Below are positions 8,338-17,038 of a stretch of 64,000 nucleotides of DNA, in pieces. The DNA is from Ciceribacter ferrooxidans (GTDB taxonomy: Bacteria; Pseudomonadota; Alphaproteobacteria; Rhizobiales; Rhizobiaceae), in assembly GCF_004137355.1 (NCBI RefSeq), contig NZ_SDVB01000101.1:80965-144964 (forward strand), written 5' to 3'. The translations under genes were made by a program, and so were the position numbers. Each line of letters starts with the position of its first letter. Positions within the stretch are counted from its first letter, which is position 1. Below the pieces are notes generated by a model. It was not told where the DNA came from. It did no database searches and was given only the letters and a program-made list of their open reading frames with translations.

Positions 8338-8811
8338 ATGAAATGGCAGTTCTGTCTGGCATCAGCGGTCCTGGTATCCGCTGCCACGCCGGCCTTTAGT
8401 GAAACCGCGCCATCCGCGACCGTGTTTCACGAAGGCGCCATCGAGACGTCGCTGTCCGGAAAACCGGGAGATCCGGTCGCCGGCGTGAAGGTGATGACCA
8501 CCAATGCCCTCGGCAATTGCGTGGCCTGCCACCAGATCAGCAAGCTTCCGGAAGTGTCTTTCCAGGGCAACATCGCGCCACCGCTCGACGGCGTCGCCGA
8601 TCGTTACTCGGAGGCGCAGCTGCGAGGGATCGTGGCCAACGCGAAGATGACCTTCCAGGGCAGTTTCATGCCGGCGTTCTACAAGACCGACGGCTACGTC
8701 CGGCCCGGCAACGGCTATACCGGCAAGGCGCCCGAAGGCCCCCTGCCGCCAATCCTGAATGCACAACAGATCGAAGACGTGGTGGCGTACCTGCTCACCC
8801 TCAAAGAGTGA
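8338..8811 (+). CDS. soxX: SoxX, c-type cytochrome subunit of SoxXA
   Basis: Monoheme cytochrome c of 157 residues. SoxXA oxidatively joins thiosulfate to the SoxY carrier cysteine in the periplasm. An N-terminal signal peptide (CLASAVLVSAATPAFS) is followed by one heme-attachment motif, NCVACHQ (C61, C64, H65), and by GSFMPAFY, whose Met is the probable distal heme ligand. The ATG follows a very strong ribosome-binding site (GGGAGGAGAGG). soxY begins 29 bases later. Its partner SoxA is encoded three genes downstream, the standard order. Confidence 0.95.
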   Translation: MKWQFCLASAVLVSAATPAFSETAPSATVFHEGAIETSLSGKPGDPVAGVKVMTTNALGNCVACHQISKLPEVSFQGNIAPPLDGVADRYSEAQLRGIVANAKMTFQGSFMPAFYKTDGYVRPGNGYTGKAPEGPLPPILNAQQIEDVVAYLLTLKE

Positions 8812-8840
8812 TGCAGAGATACGTTCAAGAGGAGTGAGAC

Positions 8841-9260
8841 ATGAACTTTACCAGACGAAACGTTCTTTTGGCAGGCGTCGGCGGGATCGCTGTACTGGCC
8901 CTGCCGCTGCCGGTTGCGGCGGCTGCCATCGAGGCGCTGACGAACGAGTTCACCGGTGGCGCTGAAGCCGGGAGCGACGGGATCACCCTGACGGCTCCCG
9001 AAATCGCCGAGAACGGCAATACCGTTCCCGTATCGGTCGACGCACCCGGCGCTGTGGCGATCCTGCTGCTTGCCGAAGGCAATCCGGAACCGGCTGTCGC
9101 GACGTTCAAGTTCGGCCCGGCGGCCGGCAACCAGTCGGTCGCAACCCGCATCCGCCTCGCCAAGACGCAGAACGTCATTGCCTACGCCAAAATGGCGGAC
9201 GGCTCGATCAAGAAGGCGCAATCGACCGTGAAGGTCACCATCGGCGGCTGCGGCGGCTGA
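8841..9260 (+). CDS. soxY: SoxY, sulfur-substrate carrier
   Basis: Carrier protein of 139 residues that holds pathway intermediates covalently on a C-terminal cysteine. The C-terminus is KVTIGGCGG, exactly the swinging-arm motif, with C137 as carrier. The N-terminus (NFTRRNVLLAGVGGIAVLALP) has a twin-arginine signal, consistent with export of folded SoxYZ. The Ig-like domain between carries no other cysteine. RBS GAGGAG. It precedes soxZ by 22 bases. Confidence 0.96.
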   Translation: MNFTRRNVLLAGVGGIAVLALPLPVAAAAIEALTNEFTGGAEAGSDGITLTAPEIAENGNTVPVSVDAPGAVAILLLAEGNPEPAVATFKFGPAAGNQSVATRIRLAKTQNVIAYAKMADGSIKKAQSTVKVTIGGCGG

Positions 9261-9282
9261 TCGATTTAGGAGGAGAGACAAC

Positions 9283-9612
9283 ATGGCATCGGATGCAAAA
9301 CCGCGTGTGAAAGTGCCGAAGTCGGCCAAGGCTGGCGAGATCGTGACCATCAAGGCGCTGATCAGCCACAAGATGGAATCCGGGCAGCGCAAGGACGCCG
9401 ACGGCAAGATCATTCCGCGCTCCATCATCAATCGCTTCACCTGTGACTTCAACGGCAACAATGTCATCGATGTCGCCATCGATCCGGCCGTTTCGACCAA
9501 TCCGTACTTCGAGTTCGCCGCCAAGGTCGATGCCGCAGGCGAATTCAAGTTCACCTGGTACGACGACGACGGTTCCGTTTACGAAGACAAGAAGCCGATC
9601 GGGGTTGCCTGA
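9283..9612 (+). CDS. soxZ: SoxZ, partner of SoxY
   Basis: Protein of 109 residues with an Ig-like fold and no signal peptide of its own; in known systems SoxZ is exported with SoxY as a heterodimer. Sequence features are the leading ASDAKPRVKVPKSAKAGEIV and IPRSIINRFTCDFNG, both typical of SoxZ, and a C-terminal EFKFTWYDDDGSVY. RBS GGAGGAGAG. It sits between soxY and soxA. Confidence 0.95.
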   Translation: MASDAKPRVKVPKSAKAGEIVTIKALISHKMESGQRKDADGKIIPRSIINRFTCDFNGNNVIDVAIDPAVSTNPYFEFAAKVDAAGEFKFTWYDDDGSVYEDKKPIGVA

Positions 9613-9642
9613 GCCGCATGTTGATCTAGGGAGGAGACAGAC

Positions 9643-10506
9643 ATGCCAAGTTTCAGCAAAGCGATACTCGCCGCCGTTCTCGGCCTTTGCCTTGCCGGCC
9701 CGGCCAGTGCGGACCCGGTCGAAGACACGCTCGAGATTCAGACGGACGACGGGCCGGTCACCCTGGTGACCAGCGCGCCGGCGCCCGCCCATCTCGAAGG
9801 CGCCTTCGATACGATCTGGTCAGGATGGCACTTCCGCGAAGACGATACCCGGGCAATGGAGAAGGACGATTTCGACAATCCCGGCATGGTCTTCGCCGAC
9901 CGCGGACGGGACTTGTGGAACCAGTCGATGGGGACGAAAGGCGAGTCCTGCGCCAGTTGCCACAATGGCCCGGAAAGCATGAAGGGCCTGCGCGCCGTTC
10001 TTCCGCGCGTCGATGAGAAATCCGGCAAGTTGATGATCATGGAAGACTACATCAACCAGTGTGTGACCGAGCGCATGGGCCTCGAAAAATGGGGCGTCAC
10101 CTCCGGCAAGATGAAGGACATGCTGGCGCTCATCTCGTTGCAGTCCCGTGGCATCATCCAGAACGTGGCGATCGACGGTCCGGCTGCCTCCTATTGGCAG
10201 AAGGGCAAGGACATCTACTACACTCGCTACGGTCAGCTCGAGATGTCCTGCGCAAGCTGTCACGAGAACAACTACGGGAAGTTCATCCGGGCCGACCACC
10301 TGAGCCAGGGACAGACGTCCGGCTTTCCCGTCTATCGCCTGAAGGATGCGGATATCGTTTCCTCGCAGCAGCGCTTTGTCGGTTGCGTCAGGGATACGCG
10401 AGCTGAAACCTTCAAGGCGGGCTCCGAAGAGTTCAAGGCGCTCGAACTCTATGTCGCCTCGCGTGGCAACGGGCTCTCCATCGAGGGCGTCGGCGTCAGA
10501 CCCTGA
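9643..10506 (+). CDS. soxA: SoxA, diheme c-type cytochrome subunit of SoxXA
   Basis: Catalytic cytochrome of 287 residues with a signal peptide (LAAVLGLCLAGPASA). Two heme motifs are visible, SCASCHNG (C103, C106, H107) and SCASCHEN (C203, C206, H207), so this is the diheme form. C140 (INQCVTERMG) and C248 (FVGCVRDTRAE) are candidate axial cysteine ligands; the latter corresponds to the cysteine-persulfide ligand of the active-site heme. Together with SoxX it conjugates thiosulfate to SoxY. RBS GGGAGGAG. Followed by a stable hairpin before soxB. Confidence 0.95.
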   Translation: MPSFSKAILAAVLGLCLAGPASADPVEDTLEIQTDDGPVTLVTSAPAPAHLEGAFDTIWSGWHFREDDTRAMEKDDFDNPGMVFADRGRDLWNQSMGTKGESCASCHNGPESMKGLRAVLPRVDEKSGKLMIMEDYINQCVTERMGLEKWGVTSGKMKDMLALISLQSRGIIQNVAIDGPAASYWQKGKDIYYTRYGQLEMSCASCHENNYGKFIRADHLSQGQTSGFPVYRLKDADIVSSQQRFVGCVRDTRAETFKAGSEEFKALELYVASRGNGLSIEGVGVRP

Positions 10507-10512
10507 CGGCGT

Positions 10513-10540
10513 GGACCGCCGCGCCTGACGGCGGCGGTCC
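10513..10540 (+). other. intercistronic stem-loop between soxA and soxB
   Basis: Perfect ten-base arms GGACCGCCGC (10513-10522) and GCGGCGGTCC (10531-10540) around an eight-base loop, starting six bases after the soxA stop. No T-run follows, so it is more likely an mRNA stability element or partial attenuator than a full terminator. Confidence 0.6.
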
Positions 10541-10626
10541 CGCACAAACATTCGTATTCAACACGGCAAAGCTCCGGCGCGTTGGTTTCCGGACGGGTTT
10601 TGCTGCGCATTTTTCGAGGAACGGAC

Positions 10627-12318
10627 ATGATCAACCGGCGCGAATTTCTGCAGGCATCGGTCGCGGTCTCTGCCATCTACGGTCTCTCAGGCTTCGGAAA
10701 CTGGTCGAAGCTCGCCGCGCAGCAGGCCATGACCCAGAACGACCTGCTCGCCTTCGAGGATTACGGCAACGTCACGCTGATCCACATCACCGACATTCAC
10801 GCGCAGACGAAGCCGGTCTGGTTCCGCGAACCCGAAATCAATCTCGGGGTCGGCGAGGCGAAAGGCCGCCCGCCGCACCTGACCGGCAGGGATTTCCTGG
10901 AAGCCTTCAAGATCAAGCCGGCATCAGCCGAGGCCTACGCACTGACCTATGAAGATTTCGAGGCGCTCGGCAAAACCTACGGCAAGATGGGCGGCATGGA
11001 CCGCGTGGCGACCGTCGTCAAGGCCATTCGCGCCGCCCGTCCGGAAGCCATCCTGCTCGACGGCGGCGACACCTGGCACGGCTCGATGACCTCTCTGCTG
11101 ACCAAGGGCCAGGACATGGTGAACATCATGAACGCGCTCAAGGTCGACGCCATGACCAGCCATTGGGAATGGACCTACGGCACCGAACGGGTGAAGGAGA
11201 TCGTCGACGCCCTGCCCTTCCCCTTCCTCGGCGCCAACATCTATGATTCCGAGTGGAACGAGCCGGCCTTCGAACCCTATACCTTCTTCGAGCGCGGCGG
11301 CGCCAAGATCGCGGTGATCGGCCAGGCATTTCCCTATATGCCGATTGCAAATCCGGGCTGGATGTTCCCGGAATACTCCTTCGGCATCCGCGAAGAGCGG
11401 ATGCAGGAAATGGTGGACGAGGTCAAATCCAAGGGCGCCGATCTGGTTGTCTGCCTCTCGCACAACGGCTTCGACGTCGACCGCAAGATGGTGAGCCGCG
11501 TCAAGGGCATCGACGTGATCCTGACCGGCCACACGCATGATGCGGTTCCCGAGCCGGTGGTCATCGGCGAAACGATCCTGATCGCCTCCGGCTCGAACGG
11601 CAAATTCGTCAGCCGCGTCGACCTCGACGTGCGCGACGGCCGGATGATGGGTTATCGCCACAAGCTCATTCCGATCTTCTCCGATGTGATTGCGCCCGAT
11701 CCGGAGATGGCGGCACTGGTCGACAATGAGCGCGCGCCGCACAAGGAAAAGCTCGAGGAGAAGATCGGGACCACCGAGAGCCTGCTCTATCGTCGCGGCA
11801 ATTTCAACGGGACCTGGGACAACCTGATCTGCGATGCGATCCGGTCCGAGCGGGACGCGGAGATCGCGATGTCGCCGGGCGTTCGCTGGGGCACGACCCT
11901 GATGCCGGGCGACGCGATCACCCGCGAGGACATCCACAACGTCACCTCGATGACCTACGGCGCCTGCTACCGGACCGAAATGACGGGCGAAACGCTGAAG
12001 ACCATCCTCGAAGACGTCGCCGACAACCTGTTCAATACCGACCCCTACTACCAGCAGGGCGGCGACATGGTCCGCGTCGGCGGCATCGGCTTCACCATCG
12101 ATATCGCCCAACCGATCGGCAGCCGGATTTCCGACATGGTGCTCTCCGACAGCGGAAAGGCCGTCGAGGCCGGCAAGAGCTATACCGTTGCCGGCTGGGC
12201 CTCCGTCAACCAGGGCACCGAAGGTCCGCAGATCTGGGACGTGATCGAAAGCCACGTCCGAAAGCTCGGCACTGTGAAAGTCACGCCCGAGTCATCCGTC
12301 AAAATTGCTGGAATCTAA
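10627..12318 (+). CDS. soxB: SoxB, thiosulfohydrolase
   Basis: Periplasmic dimanganese enzyme of 563 residues that hydrolyses the terminal sulfone of SoxY-thiosulfonate to release sulfate. It belongs to the 5'-nucleotidase/metallophosphatase superfamily: metal-binding motifs HITDIHAQ, DGGDTWHGS, the SoxB-specific TSHWEWTYG (in place of the nucleotidase GNHE), and TGHTHDAV are all in order. A twin-arginine signal (MINRREFLQASVAVSAIYG) supports folded export. I start at the ATG with CGAGGAA eight bases upstream; an earlier in-frame start would put 15 residues before the Tat motif. Confidence 0.96.
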   Translation: MINRREFLQASVAVSAIYGLSGFGNWSKLAAQQAMTQNDLLAFEDYGNVTLIHITDIHAQTKPVWFREPEINLGVGEAKGRPPHLTGRDFLEAFKIKPASAEAYALTYEDFEALGKTYGKMGGMDRVATVVKAIRAARPEAILLDGGDTWHGSMTSLLTKGQDMVNIMNALKVDAMTSHWEWTYGTERVKEIVDALPFPFLGANIYDSEWNEPAFEPYTFFERGGAKIAVIGQAFPYMPIANPGWMFPEYSFGIREERMQEMVDEVKSKGADLVVCLSHNGFDVDRKMVSRVKGIDVILTGHTHDAVPEPVVIGETILIASGSNGKFVSRVDLDVRDGRMMGYRHKLIPIFSDVIAPDPEMAALVDNERAPHKEKLEEKIGTTESLLYRRGNFNGTWDNLICDAIRSERDAEIAMSPGVRWGTTLMPGDAITREDIHNVTSMTYGACYRTEMTGETLKTILEDVADNLFNTDPYYQQGGDMVRVGGIGFTIDIAQPIGSRISDMVLSDSGKAVEAGKSYTVAGWASVNQGTEGPQIWDVIESHVRKLGTVKVTPESSVKIAGI

Positions 12319-12338
12319 GAGAATAAGGAGCGTTTGCC

Positions 12339-13610
12339 ATGTCCGACGAACCCGCAAACGGCACATCACGACGCGGCTTTCTGCGTAACACGGCCCTGAC
12401 TGCCGCCGGGCTCGTTGCAGGGGCAGGAACCGCCCGTGCAGCCGAACCGGATCCGTTGATCACCGAAGTCCAGCCTTGGGCTTCCGCCTTCGGCGACCCG
12501 GTGGATGCGACGCCGTACGGCATGCCGATCCAGTTCGAGAGTCATGTGGTACGCCGCAACGTCTCATGGCTGACGGAAAGCCCCGTCTCCTCGATCAACT
12601 TCACGCCGATCCACGCCCTCGAGGGCACGATCACGCCGCAGGGCTGCGCGTTCGAACGTCACCATTCCGGGGCGATCGAAATGTCGAAGACCGATTACCG
12701 TTTGATGATCGACGGCCTCGTCGACACGCCGCTCGTCTTCACCTTCGAAGACCTGACGCGTTTTCCACGCGCAACGGCGACGGCCTTCCTGGAATGCGCC
12801 GCCAACGGCGGGATGGAATGGGGCGGGGCCCAGCTCGAGGGCTGCCAGTTCACCCAGGGCATGATCCACAACATGGAATATGTCGGTGTGCCGCTGCGAC
12901 TCCTTCTCGAAGAGGCGGGTGTAAAACCCGAAGGCAAGTGGATCTACGCCGAAGGTCACGACGCCTCGTCGAACGGGCGTTCGATGCCGCTCGACAAGGC
13001 CATGGACGACGTGCTGGTCGCCTTCTTTGCCAATGGCGAAGCGCTGCGCAAGGAGCACGGCTATCCGGTCCGTCTCGTCGTTCCCGGCTGGGAAGGCAAT
13101 ATGTGGATCAAGTGGCTCCGGCGCATCGGCGTCTACGATCAGGCCGTCGAGAGCCGCGAGGAAACCTCGAAATACACCGACCTGATGCCCGATGGGCGCG
13201 CCCGCAAATGGACTTGGGTCATGGACGCGAAATCGGTCATCACCTCGCCTTCGCCCCAGGCGCCGGTGCGCCATGGAAAGGGACCGCTCGTTGTCACCGG
13301 GCTCGCCTGGTCCGGCAACGGCAAGGTGACACGCGTCGACGTCTCGCTCGACGGTGGCCGCAACTGGCAGGAGGCGCGCCTCACCGGCGATGTCAGGTCG
13401 AAGGCGCTCACCCGCTTCCACCTGGACATCGACTGGGACGGCTCGGAGATGTTCCTGCAGTCCCGCGCAACCGATGACACCGGCTATGTCCAGCCGACGA
13501 AGGACGAGCTGCGCGCGATCCGCGGGCTGAACAACGTCTATCACAACAATTCCATCCAGACCTGGTGGCTGAGAGCAAACGGAGAGGTCGAGAATGTTGA
13601 AATCGCGTAA
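12339..13610 (+). CDS. soxC: SoxC, molybdopterin sulfane dehydrogenase subunit
   Basis: Molybdenum-cofactor subunit of the Sox(CD)2 sulfane dehydrogenase, of the sulfite oxidase family, 423 residues. A Tat signal (TSRRGFLRNTALTAAGLVAG) starts the protein. The molybdenum-ligand cysteine is C153 in TAFLECAANGG. The C-terminal Mo-co dimerisation domain includes WSGNGKVTRVDVSLDGGRNW. SoxCD removes six electrons from the SoxY-bound sulfane sulfur, so its presence predicts complete oxidation of thiosulfate to sulfate without sulfur globules. The end overlaps soxD by 17 bases, implying coupled translation. Confidence 0.95.
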   Translation: MSDEPANGTSRRGFLRNTALTAAGLVAGAGTARAAEPDPLITEVQPWASAFGDPVDATPYGMPIQFESHVVRRNVSWLTESPVSSINFTPIHALEGTITPQGCAFERHHSGAIEMSKTDYRLMIDGLVDTPLVFTFEDLTRFPRATATAFLECAANGGMEWGGAQLEGCQFTQGMIHNMEYVGVPLRLLLEEAGVKPEGKWIYAEGHDASSNGRSMPLDKAMDDVLVAFFANGEALRKEHGYPVRLVVPGWEGNMWIKWLRRIGVYDQAVESREETSKYTDLMPDGRARKWTWVMDAKSVITSPSPQAPVRHGKGPLVVTGLAWSGNGKVTRVDVSLDGGRNWQEARLTGDVRSKALTRFHLDIDWDGSEMFLQSRATDDTGYVQPTKDELRAIRGLNNVYHNNSIQTWWLRANGEVENVEIA

Positions 13611-14724
13611 GTATCTGCTGTCCGCGCTGCTCCTGCTCTCCGTCAGCGCAACTCCGGTTCTCGCGGAAAAACTCGGCCTCGGCCGCCCTGCGCTGCCGGA
13701 AGAGATCGATGCCTGGGACGTCACGGTTCTCCCGGACGGCAAAGGGCTTCGTCCCGGTTCCGGCGATGTCACCACCGGTGAAGCGGTCTTCGGCGAGAAA
13801 TGCGCAGCCTGCCACGGCGAGTTCGCCGAGGGACTGGACGCATGGCCAGTTCTGGCTGGAGGACAGGGCTCGCTGAAGGATCGACGTCCGGTCAAGACGA
13901 TCGGCAGCTACTGGCCGCATCTTTCGACCGTCTGGGACTACGTGCACCGCTCGATGCCCTTCGGAAGTGCACAGACGGTCTCGGTCGACGAGACCTACGC
14001 GATCGTCGCCTTCCTGCTCTATTCGAACGGGCTGGTGGAAGATGACTTCGTGCTGTCGAAGGACAATTTCAACGAGGTCCAGCTGCCGAACAACCAGGGT
14101 TTCTACGCAGACGATCGCTCGGAAGCGGAATACCCGCTGTTCAGCAAGGAACCTTGCATGAAGGACTGCCGGGGACCGGTCAAGGTTACCAAGCGGGCCG
14201 TGGAGCTGAAGGTGACGCCGACCGACCCGGACGGCAAGCCCGCCGGAACCTTGCCCGACATCACGGGTCAGGCGCCGGTGCAGCAAAAGTCCGAAGCCAC
14301 CGAGCCAGCGCCTTCGACCGACACGGCCTCCGCGCAAACGCCCGCCGCGGCACCGTCCGAGGCTACGGCACCGGTCGAGACCGCATCCGCCGAGGGCATG
14401 GATCACGAACTCATCGAGGAGGGGAAGACCGTCTTCAAGAAATGTCAGGCCTGCCACAAGATCGGCGACGGCGCCAAGAATGCCACCGGGCCGCATCTCA
14501 ACGGGGTCATCGGCCGCGTACCGGGGACGGTCGACGGGTACAAGTATTCCAAGGCATTTACCGAAATGCAGGCCAAGGGTGAAGTCTGGGACGATGCCCG
14601 CCTCGCTGCTTTCCTGGAAAATCCGAAGACCTTCGCCGCCGGGACCAAGATGACCTTTGCCGGGCTCAAGAAGGAAGACGAACGGTCCGCATTGATCGCC
14701 TATCTGAAGAGCGCCGGCAAATGA
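13594..14724 (+). CDS. soxD: SoxD, diheme c-type cytochrome subunit of sulfane dehydrogenase
   Basis: Diheme cytochrome of 376 residues. A signal peptide (LLSALLLLSVSATPVLA) is followed by a first heme domain with CAACHGE (C70, C73, H74). A Pro/Ala/Thr/Glu-rich linker runs from about residue 230 to 268, and a second, mitochondrial-type heme domain has CQACHKIGDG (C284, C287, H288). The layout matches two-domain SoxD of Paracoccus. It accepts electrons from SoxC and passes them to the cytochrome c pool. It overlaps soxC and is followed by two strong hairpins. Confidence 0.94.
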   Translation: MLKSRKYLLSALLLLSVSATPVLAEKLGLGRPALPEEIDAWDVTVLPDGKGLRPGSGDVTTGEAVFGEKCAACHGEFAEGLDAWPVLAGGQGSLKDRRPVKTIGSYWPHLSTVWDYVHRSMPFGSAQTVSVDETYAIVAFLLYSNGLVEDDFVLSKDNFNEVQLPNNQGFYADDRSEAEYPLFSKEPCMKDCRGPVKVTKRAVELKVTPTDPDGKPAGTLPDITGQAPVQQKSEATEPAPSTDTASAQTPAAAPSEATAPVETASAEGMDHELIEEGKTVFKKCQACHKIGDGAKNATGPHLNGVIGRVPGTVDGYKYSKAFTEMQAKGEVWDDARLAAFLENPKTFAAGTKMTFAGLKKEDERSALIAYLKSAGK

Positions 14725-14730
14725 CCGGCC

Positions 14731-14788
14731 CGCGAAGCCCCGTCCCTCCCGGTGCTTCGCGTCGCCGCCGCGTGGCAACGCGGCGGCG
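14731..14788 (+). terminator. tandem stem-loops after soxD
   Basis: Two perfect hairpins in the 96-base gap: CGCGAAGC (14731-14738) with GCTTCGCG (14754-14761), and CGCCGCCGCG (14763-14772) with CGCGGCGGCG (14779-14788). No T-run follows. They may end or attenuate the soxVWXYZABCD transcript or protect it from 3' degradation. This is the position where soxE lies in Paracoccus. Confidence 0.5.
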
Positions 14789-14820
14789 AAGACCGCTGAC
14801 CACCTGAACCCGGAACAACC

Positions 14821-16083
14821 ATGGGACTTGCCCGCCGTCGCTTCATGATCTCTGTTGCCTGCGCAGGCGCCGCCTTGGCGGCGCCGGCTGTCCACGGCGG
14901 CGCGCGGGCGAAGGTGGTCGTCGTCGGTGGCGGCGCCGGCGGTGCCAGCGTCGCTCGCCAGATCGCGCTCGACGCGGCCGGTCAGATAGACGTCACCCTC
15001 GTCGAACCCAGCGCACGTCACACGACCTGCTATTTCTCGAACCTTTATCTCGGTGGCTTGCGTAGTTTCGAGAGCCTCCAGCATGGCTATGAAGGGCTGA
15101 CGCGTGCCGGCGTTCAAGTGGTTGCGGATTTCGCTGCGGCCATCGATCGGGAGAGGCGCCGCGTCGTGCTGGGCGGGGGCGGACACCTTCCCTATGACCG
15201 CCTGGTACTGGCGCCGGGCATCGATTTCGTCGACGGCTCCGTACCGGGCTGGAGTCTGGATGAGGCCGAGGTGATGCCGCACGCCTACAAGGCCGGACCG
15301 CAGACGCTTCTTCTCGCAAAGATGATCGAGTCTTTGCCGCAGGGAGGCGTATTCGCCATGATCGCGCCGCCCGAACCCTACCGCTGTCCGCCGGGTCCTT
15401 ATGAGCGGGTCAGCATGATCGCCCACTACCTGAAGGGGAAGAACCCCGCCGCCAAGATCATCATCATCGATCCGAAGGAAGAGTTCACCCTTCAGAAGCT
15501 CTTCGAAGACGCGTGGCTCAAGTACTACGACGGCATGATCGAATGGATCGGTCCCGATTTCGGCAGTCGTAACCTATCGGTTTCGCCCGACGCGATGGAG
15601 ATTTCCATCGATGGAGAGGTGACGAAGGTCGATTGCTGCAATGTCATCCCGGCGCAGAAGGCCGGCAAGATCGCCGAGTTCGCGCAGTTGACGGACGAGA
15701 CCGGCTGGGCTCCCGTCGAGCCGTCCTCGATGCGATCGCATCTCGACGGTCGCATCTTCGTCCTCGGCGATAGCGCGCAGCAGGGCGACATGCCGAAATC
15801 GGCGACTTCTGCCCGCTCGCAGGCGCAGGTCGCCGCAGCTGCCGTTATCGGCGACCTGACTGGCCGGGACGTGCCGGCCCCGGTCTATTCCAATGCCTGC
15901 TGGTCAGCGCTTGCACCGGGCGATTCGGTGAAGGACGGCGGCACCTACAAGCCTGCCGACGGAAAGATCGCCAGCATCGAGAAATACGTCTCGCAGGCCG
16001 ACGAAGATGCGGCCACGCGCGCGGCAACCTACCAGGAAAGCCTGGACTGGTATCACACCATCACGGCTCAGATCTTCGGCTGA
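14821..16083 (+). CDS. soxF: SoxF, flavoprotein subunit of flavocytochrome c sulfide dehydrogenase type
   Basis: FAD protein of 420 residues related to FccB/SoxF, which oxidise sulfide in the periplasm. A Tat-like N-terminus (RRRFMISVACAGAALAAPA) precedes the FAD-binding VVVVGGGAGGASVARQ. C189 in EPYRCPPGPYERV and C360 in YSNACWSALAPGD match the redox-active cysteines of FccB. The C-terminal IFVLGDSAQQGDMPKSATSA is the second FAD-binding region. A heme subunit (SoxE/FccA) is not encoded next to it. The ribosome-binding site is weak (CCGGAACAACC), unlike the strong ones upstream, so expression may be lower. Confidence 0.9.
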   Translation: MGLARRRFMISVACAGAALAAPAVHGGARAKVVVVGGGAGGASVARQIALDAAGQIDVTLVEPSARHTTCYFSNLYLGGLRSFESLQHGYEGLTRAGVQVVADFAAAIDRERRRVVLGGGGHLPYDRLVLAPGIDFVDGSVPGWSLDEAEVMPHAYKAGPQTLLLAKMIESLPQGGVFAMIAPPEPYRCPPGPYERVSMIAHYLKGKNPAAKIIIIDPKEEFTLQKLFEDAWLKYYDGMIEWIGPDFGSRNLSVSPDAMEISIDGEVTKVDCCNVIPAQKAGKIAEFAQLTDETGWAPVEPSSMRSHLDGRIFVLGDSAQQGDMPKSATSARSQAQVAAAAVIGDLTGRDVPAPVYSNACWSALAPGDSVKDGGTYKPADGKIASIEKYVSQADEDAATRAATYQESLDWYHTITAQIFG

Positions 16084-16112
16084 TCCGAGCCAATCGGGGA
16101 AGGACCTTCAAC

Positions 16113-17027
16113 ATGCAAACCCGCCGCCGTTTCATTGCCTCGACCGCCGCTCTGGCCGCGAGCACCATGTTCTTTCCGCGACCGCTCTTCGCCGCCACGA
16201 CGTTGACGCTCGGCGACCTCCAGATCGACACGCTGTCCGATGGCAACCTCGTACTGCCCGCCGACTTCATCACGGCCGGCATGCCGCAGCCGGAGACGAG
16301 CACGATCCTCGCCTCCTACGGCGTCACGGGCAATCAGATGACGCCGCCCTGCAACGTCACGCTTCTGCGCGACGGCACCAACACCGTCCTTTTCGATCTC
16401 GGCGCCGGTCCCGACTTCCAGCCGACGGCAGGCAAGCTGTCCGCGGCCATGGAAGCGCTCGGCGTGAGTCCCGACGACGTGACACATGTGGTCTTCACCC
16501 ATGGTCATCCCGACCATCTCTGGGGGCTGCTCGACGAATTCGACGAGCCGGTCTTCGCCAACGCCGAGCACATGATCGGTGCGGCCGAGTTCGACTACTG
16601 GATGGATCCGGGCACCGTCGACACGATCGGCGATGCACGCAAGACCTTCGCGGCCGGCGCCGCCCGTCGGCTCGGCGTCATCGCCGAGACGGTGCGGCGC
16701 GTAAACGACGGCGAAGAGGTTCTTCCAGGCGTTGCCGCACGGCTCACTCCCGGCCATACACCGGGACACCTTTCCTTCGAAATCCGCTCCGGCTCGACAA
16801 GCGTCCTGGTGGTCGGCGACGCGATCGGCAACCATCATGTGGCGTTCGAGAAGCCGGATTGGGCCACGGGTTCCGATCAGGATCCGGAACTCGCCGCGCG
16901 TACCCGCACCAAACTGATGGACGAGATTGCCTCTTCCGCCATTCCCCTGATCGGCTACCATCTGCCCGGCAGCGGGATCGGTCATGTCGAGCGGAAAGGC
17001 AACGCCTACCGCTTCGTGTCGATGTAA
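16113..17027 (+). CDS. soxH: SoxH, metallo-beta-lactamase-fold hydrolase
   Basis: Zinc hydrolase of 304 residues commonly found at the end of sox operons; its function is not settled. The metal motif FTHGHPDHLWG is followed by TPGHTPGHLSFE and VVGDAIGNHH, a complete MBL ligand set. The N-terminus (QTRRRFIASTAALAASTMFF) is a twin-arginine signal, so it acts in the periplasm. A role in hydrolysing or recycling a SoxY-bound or thiol-bound species is plausible but unproven. It ends 11 bases from the convergent permease gene. Confidence 0.88.
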   Translation: MQTRRRFIASTAALAASTMFFPRPLFAATTLTLGDLQIDTLSDGNLVLPADFITAGMPQPETSTILASYGVTGNQMTPPCNVTLLRDGTNTVLFDLGAGPDFQPTAGKLSAAMEALGVSPDDVTHVVFTHGHPDHLWGLLDEFDEPVFANAEHMIGAAEFDYWMDPGTVDTIGDARKTFAAGAARRLGVIAETVRRVNDGEEVLPGVAARLTPGHTPGHLSFEIRSGSTSVLVVGDAIGNHHVAFEKPDWATGSDQDPELAARTRTKLMDEIASSAIPLIGYHLPGSGIGHVERKGNAYRFVSM

Positions 17028-17038
17028 GGCACGCGATC

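Noticed and set aside
14821-16083. Calling this gene sulfide:quinone oxidoreductase (Sqr)
   Set aside because: The signal sequence, the position after soxCD and the cysteine pair YRCPPGP / NACWSALAP fit the FccB/SoxF type better than membrane Sqr.
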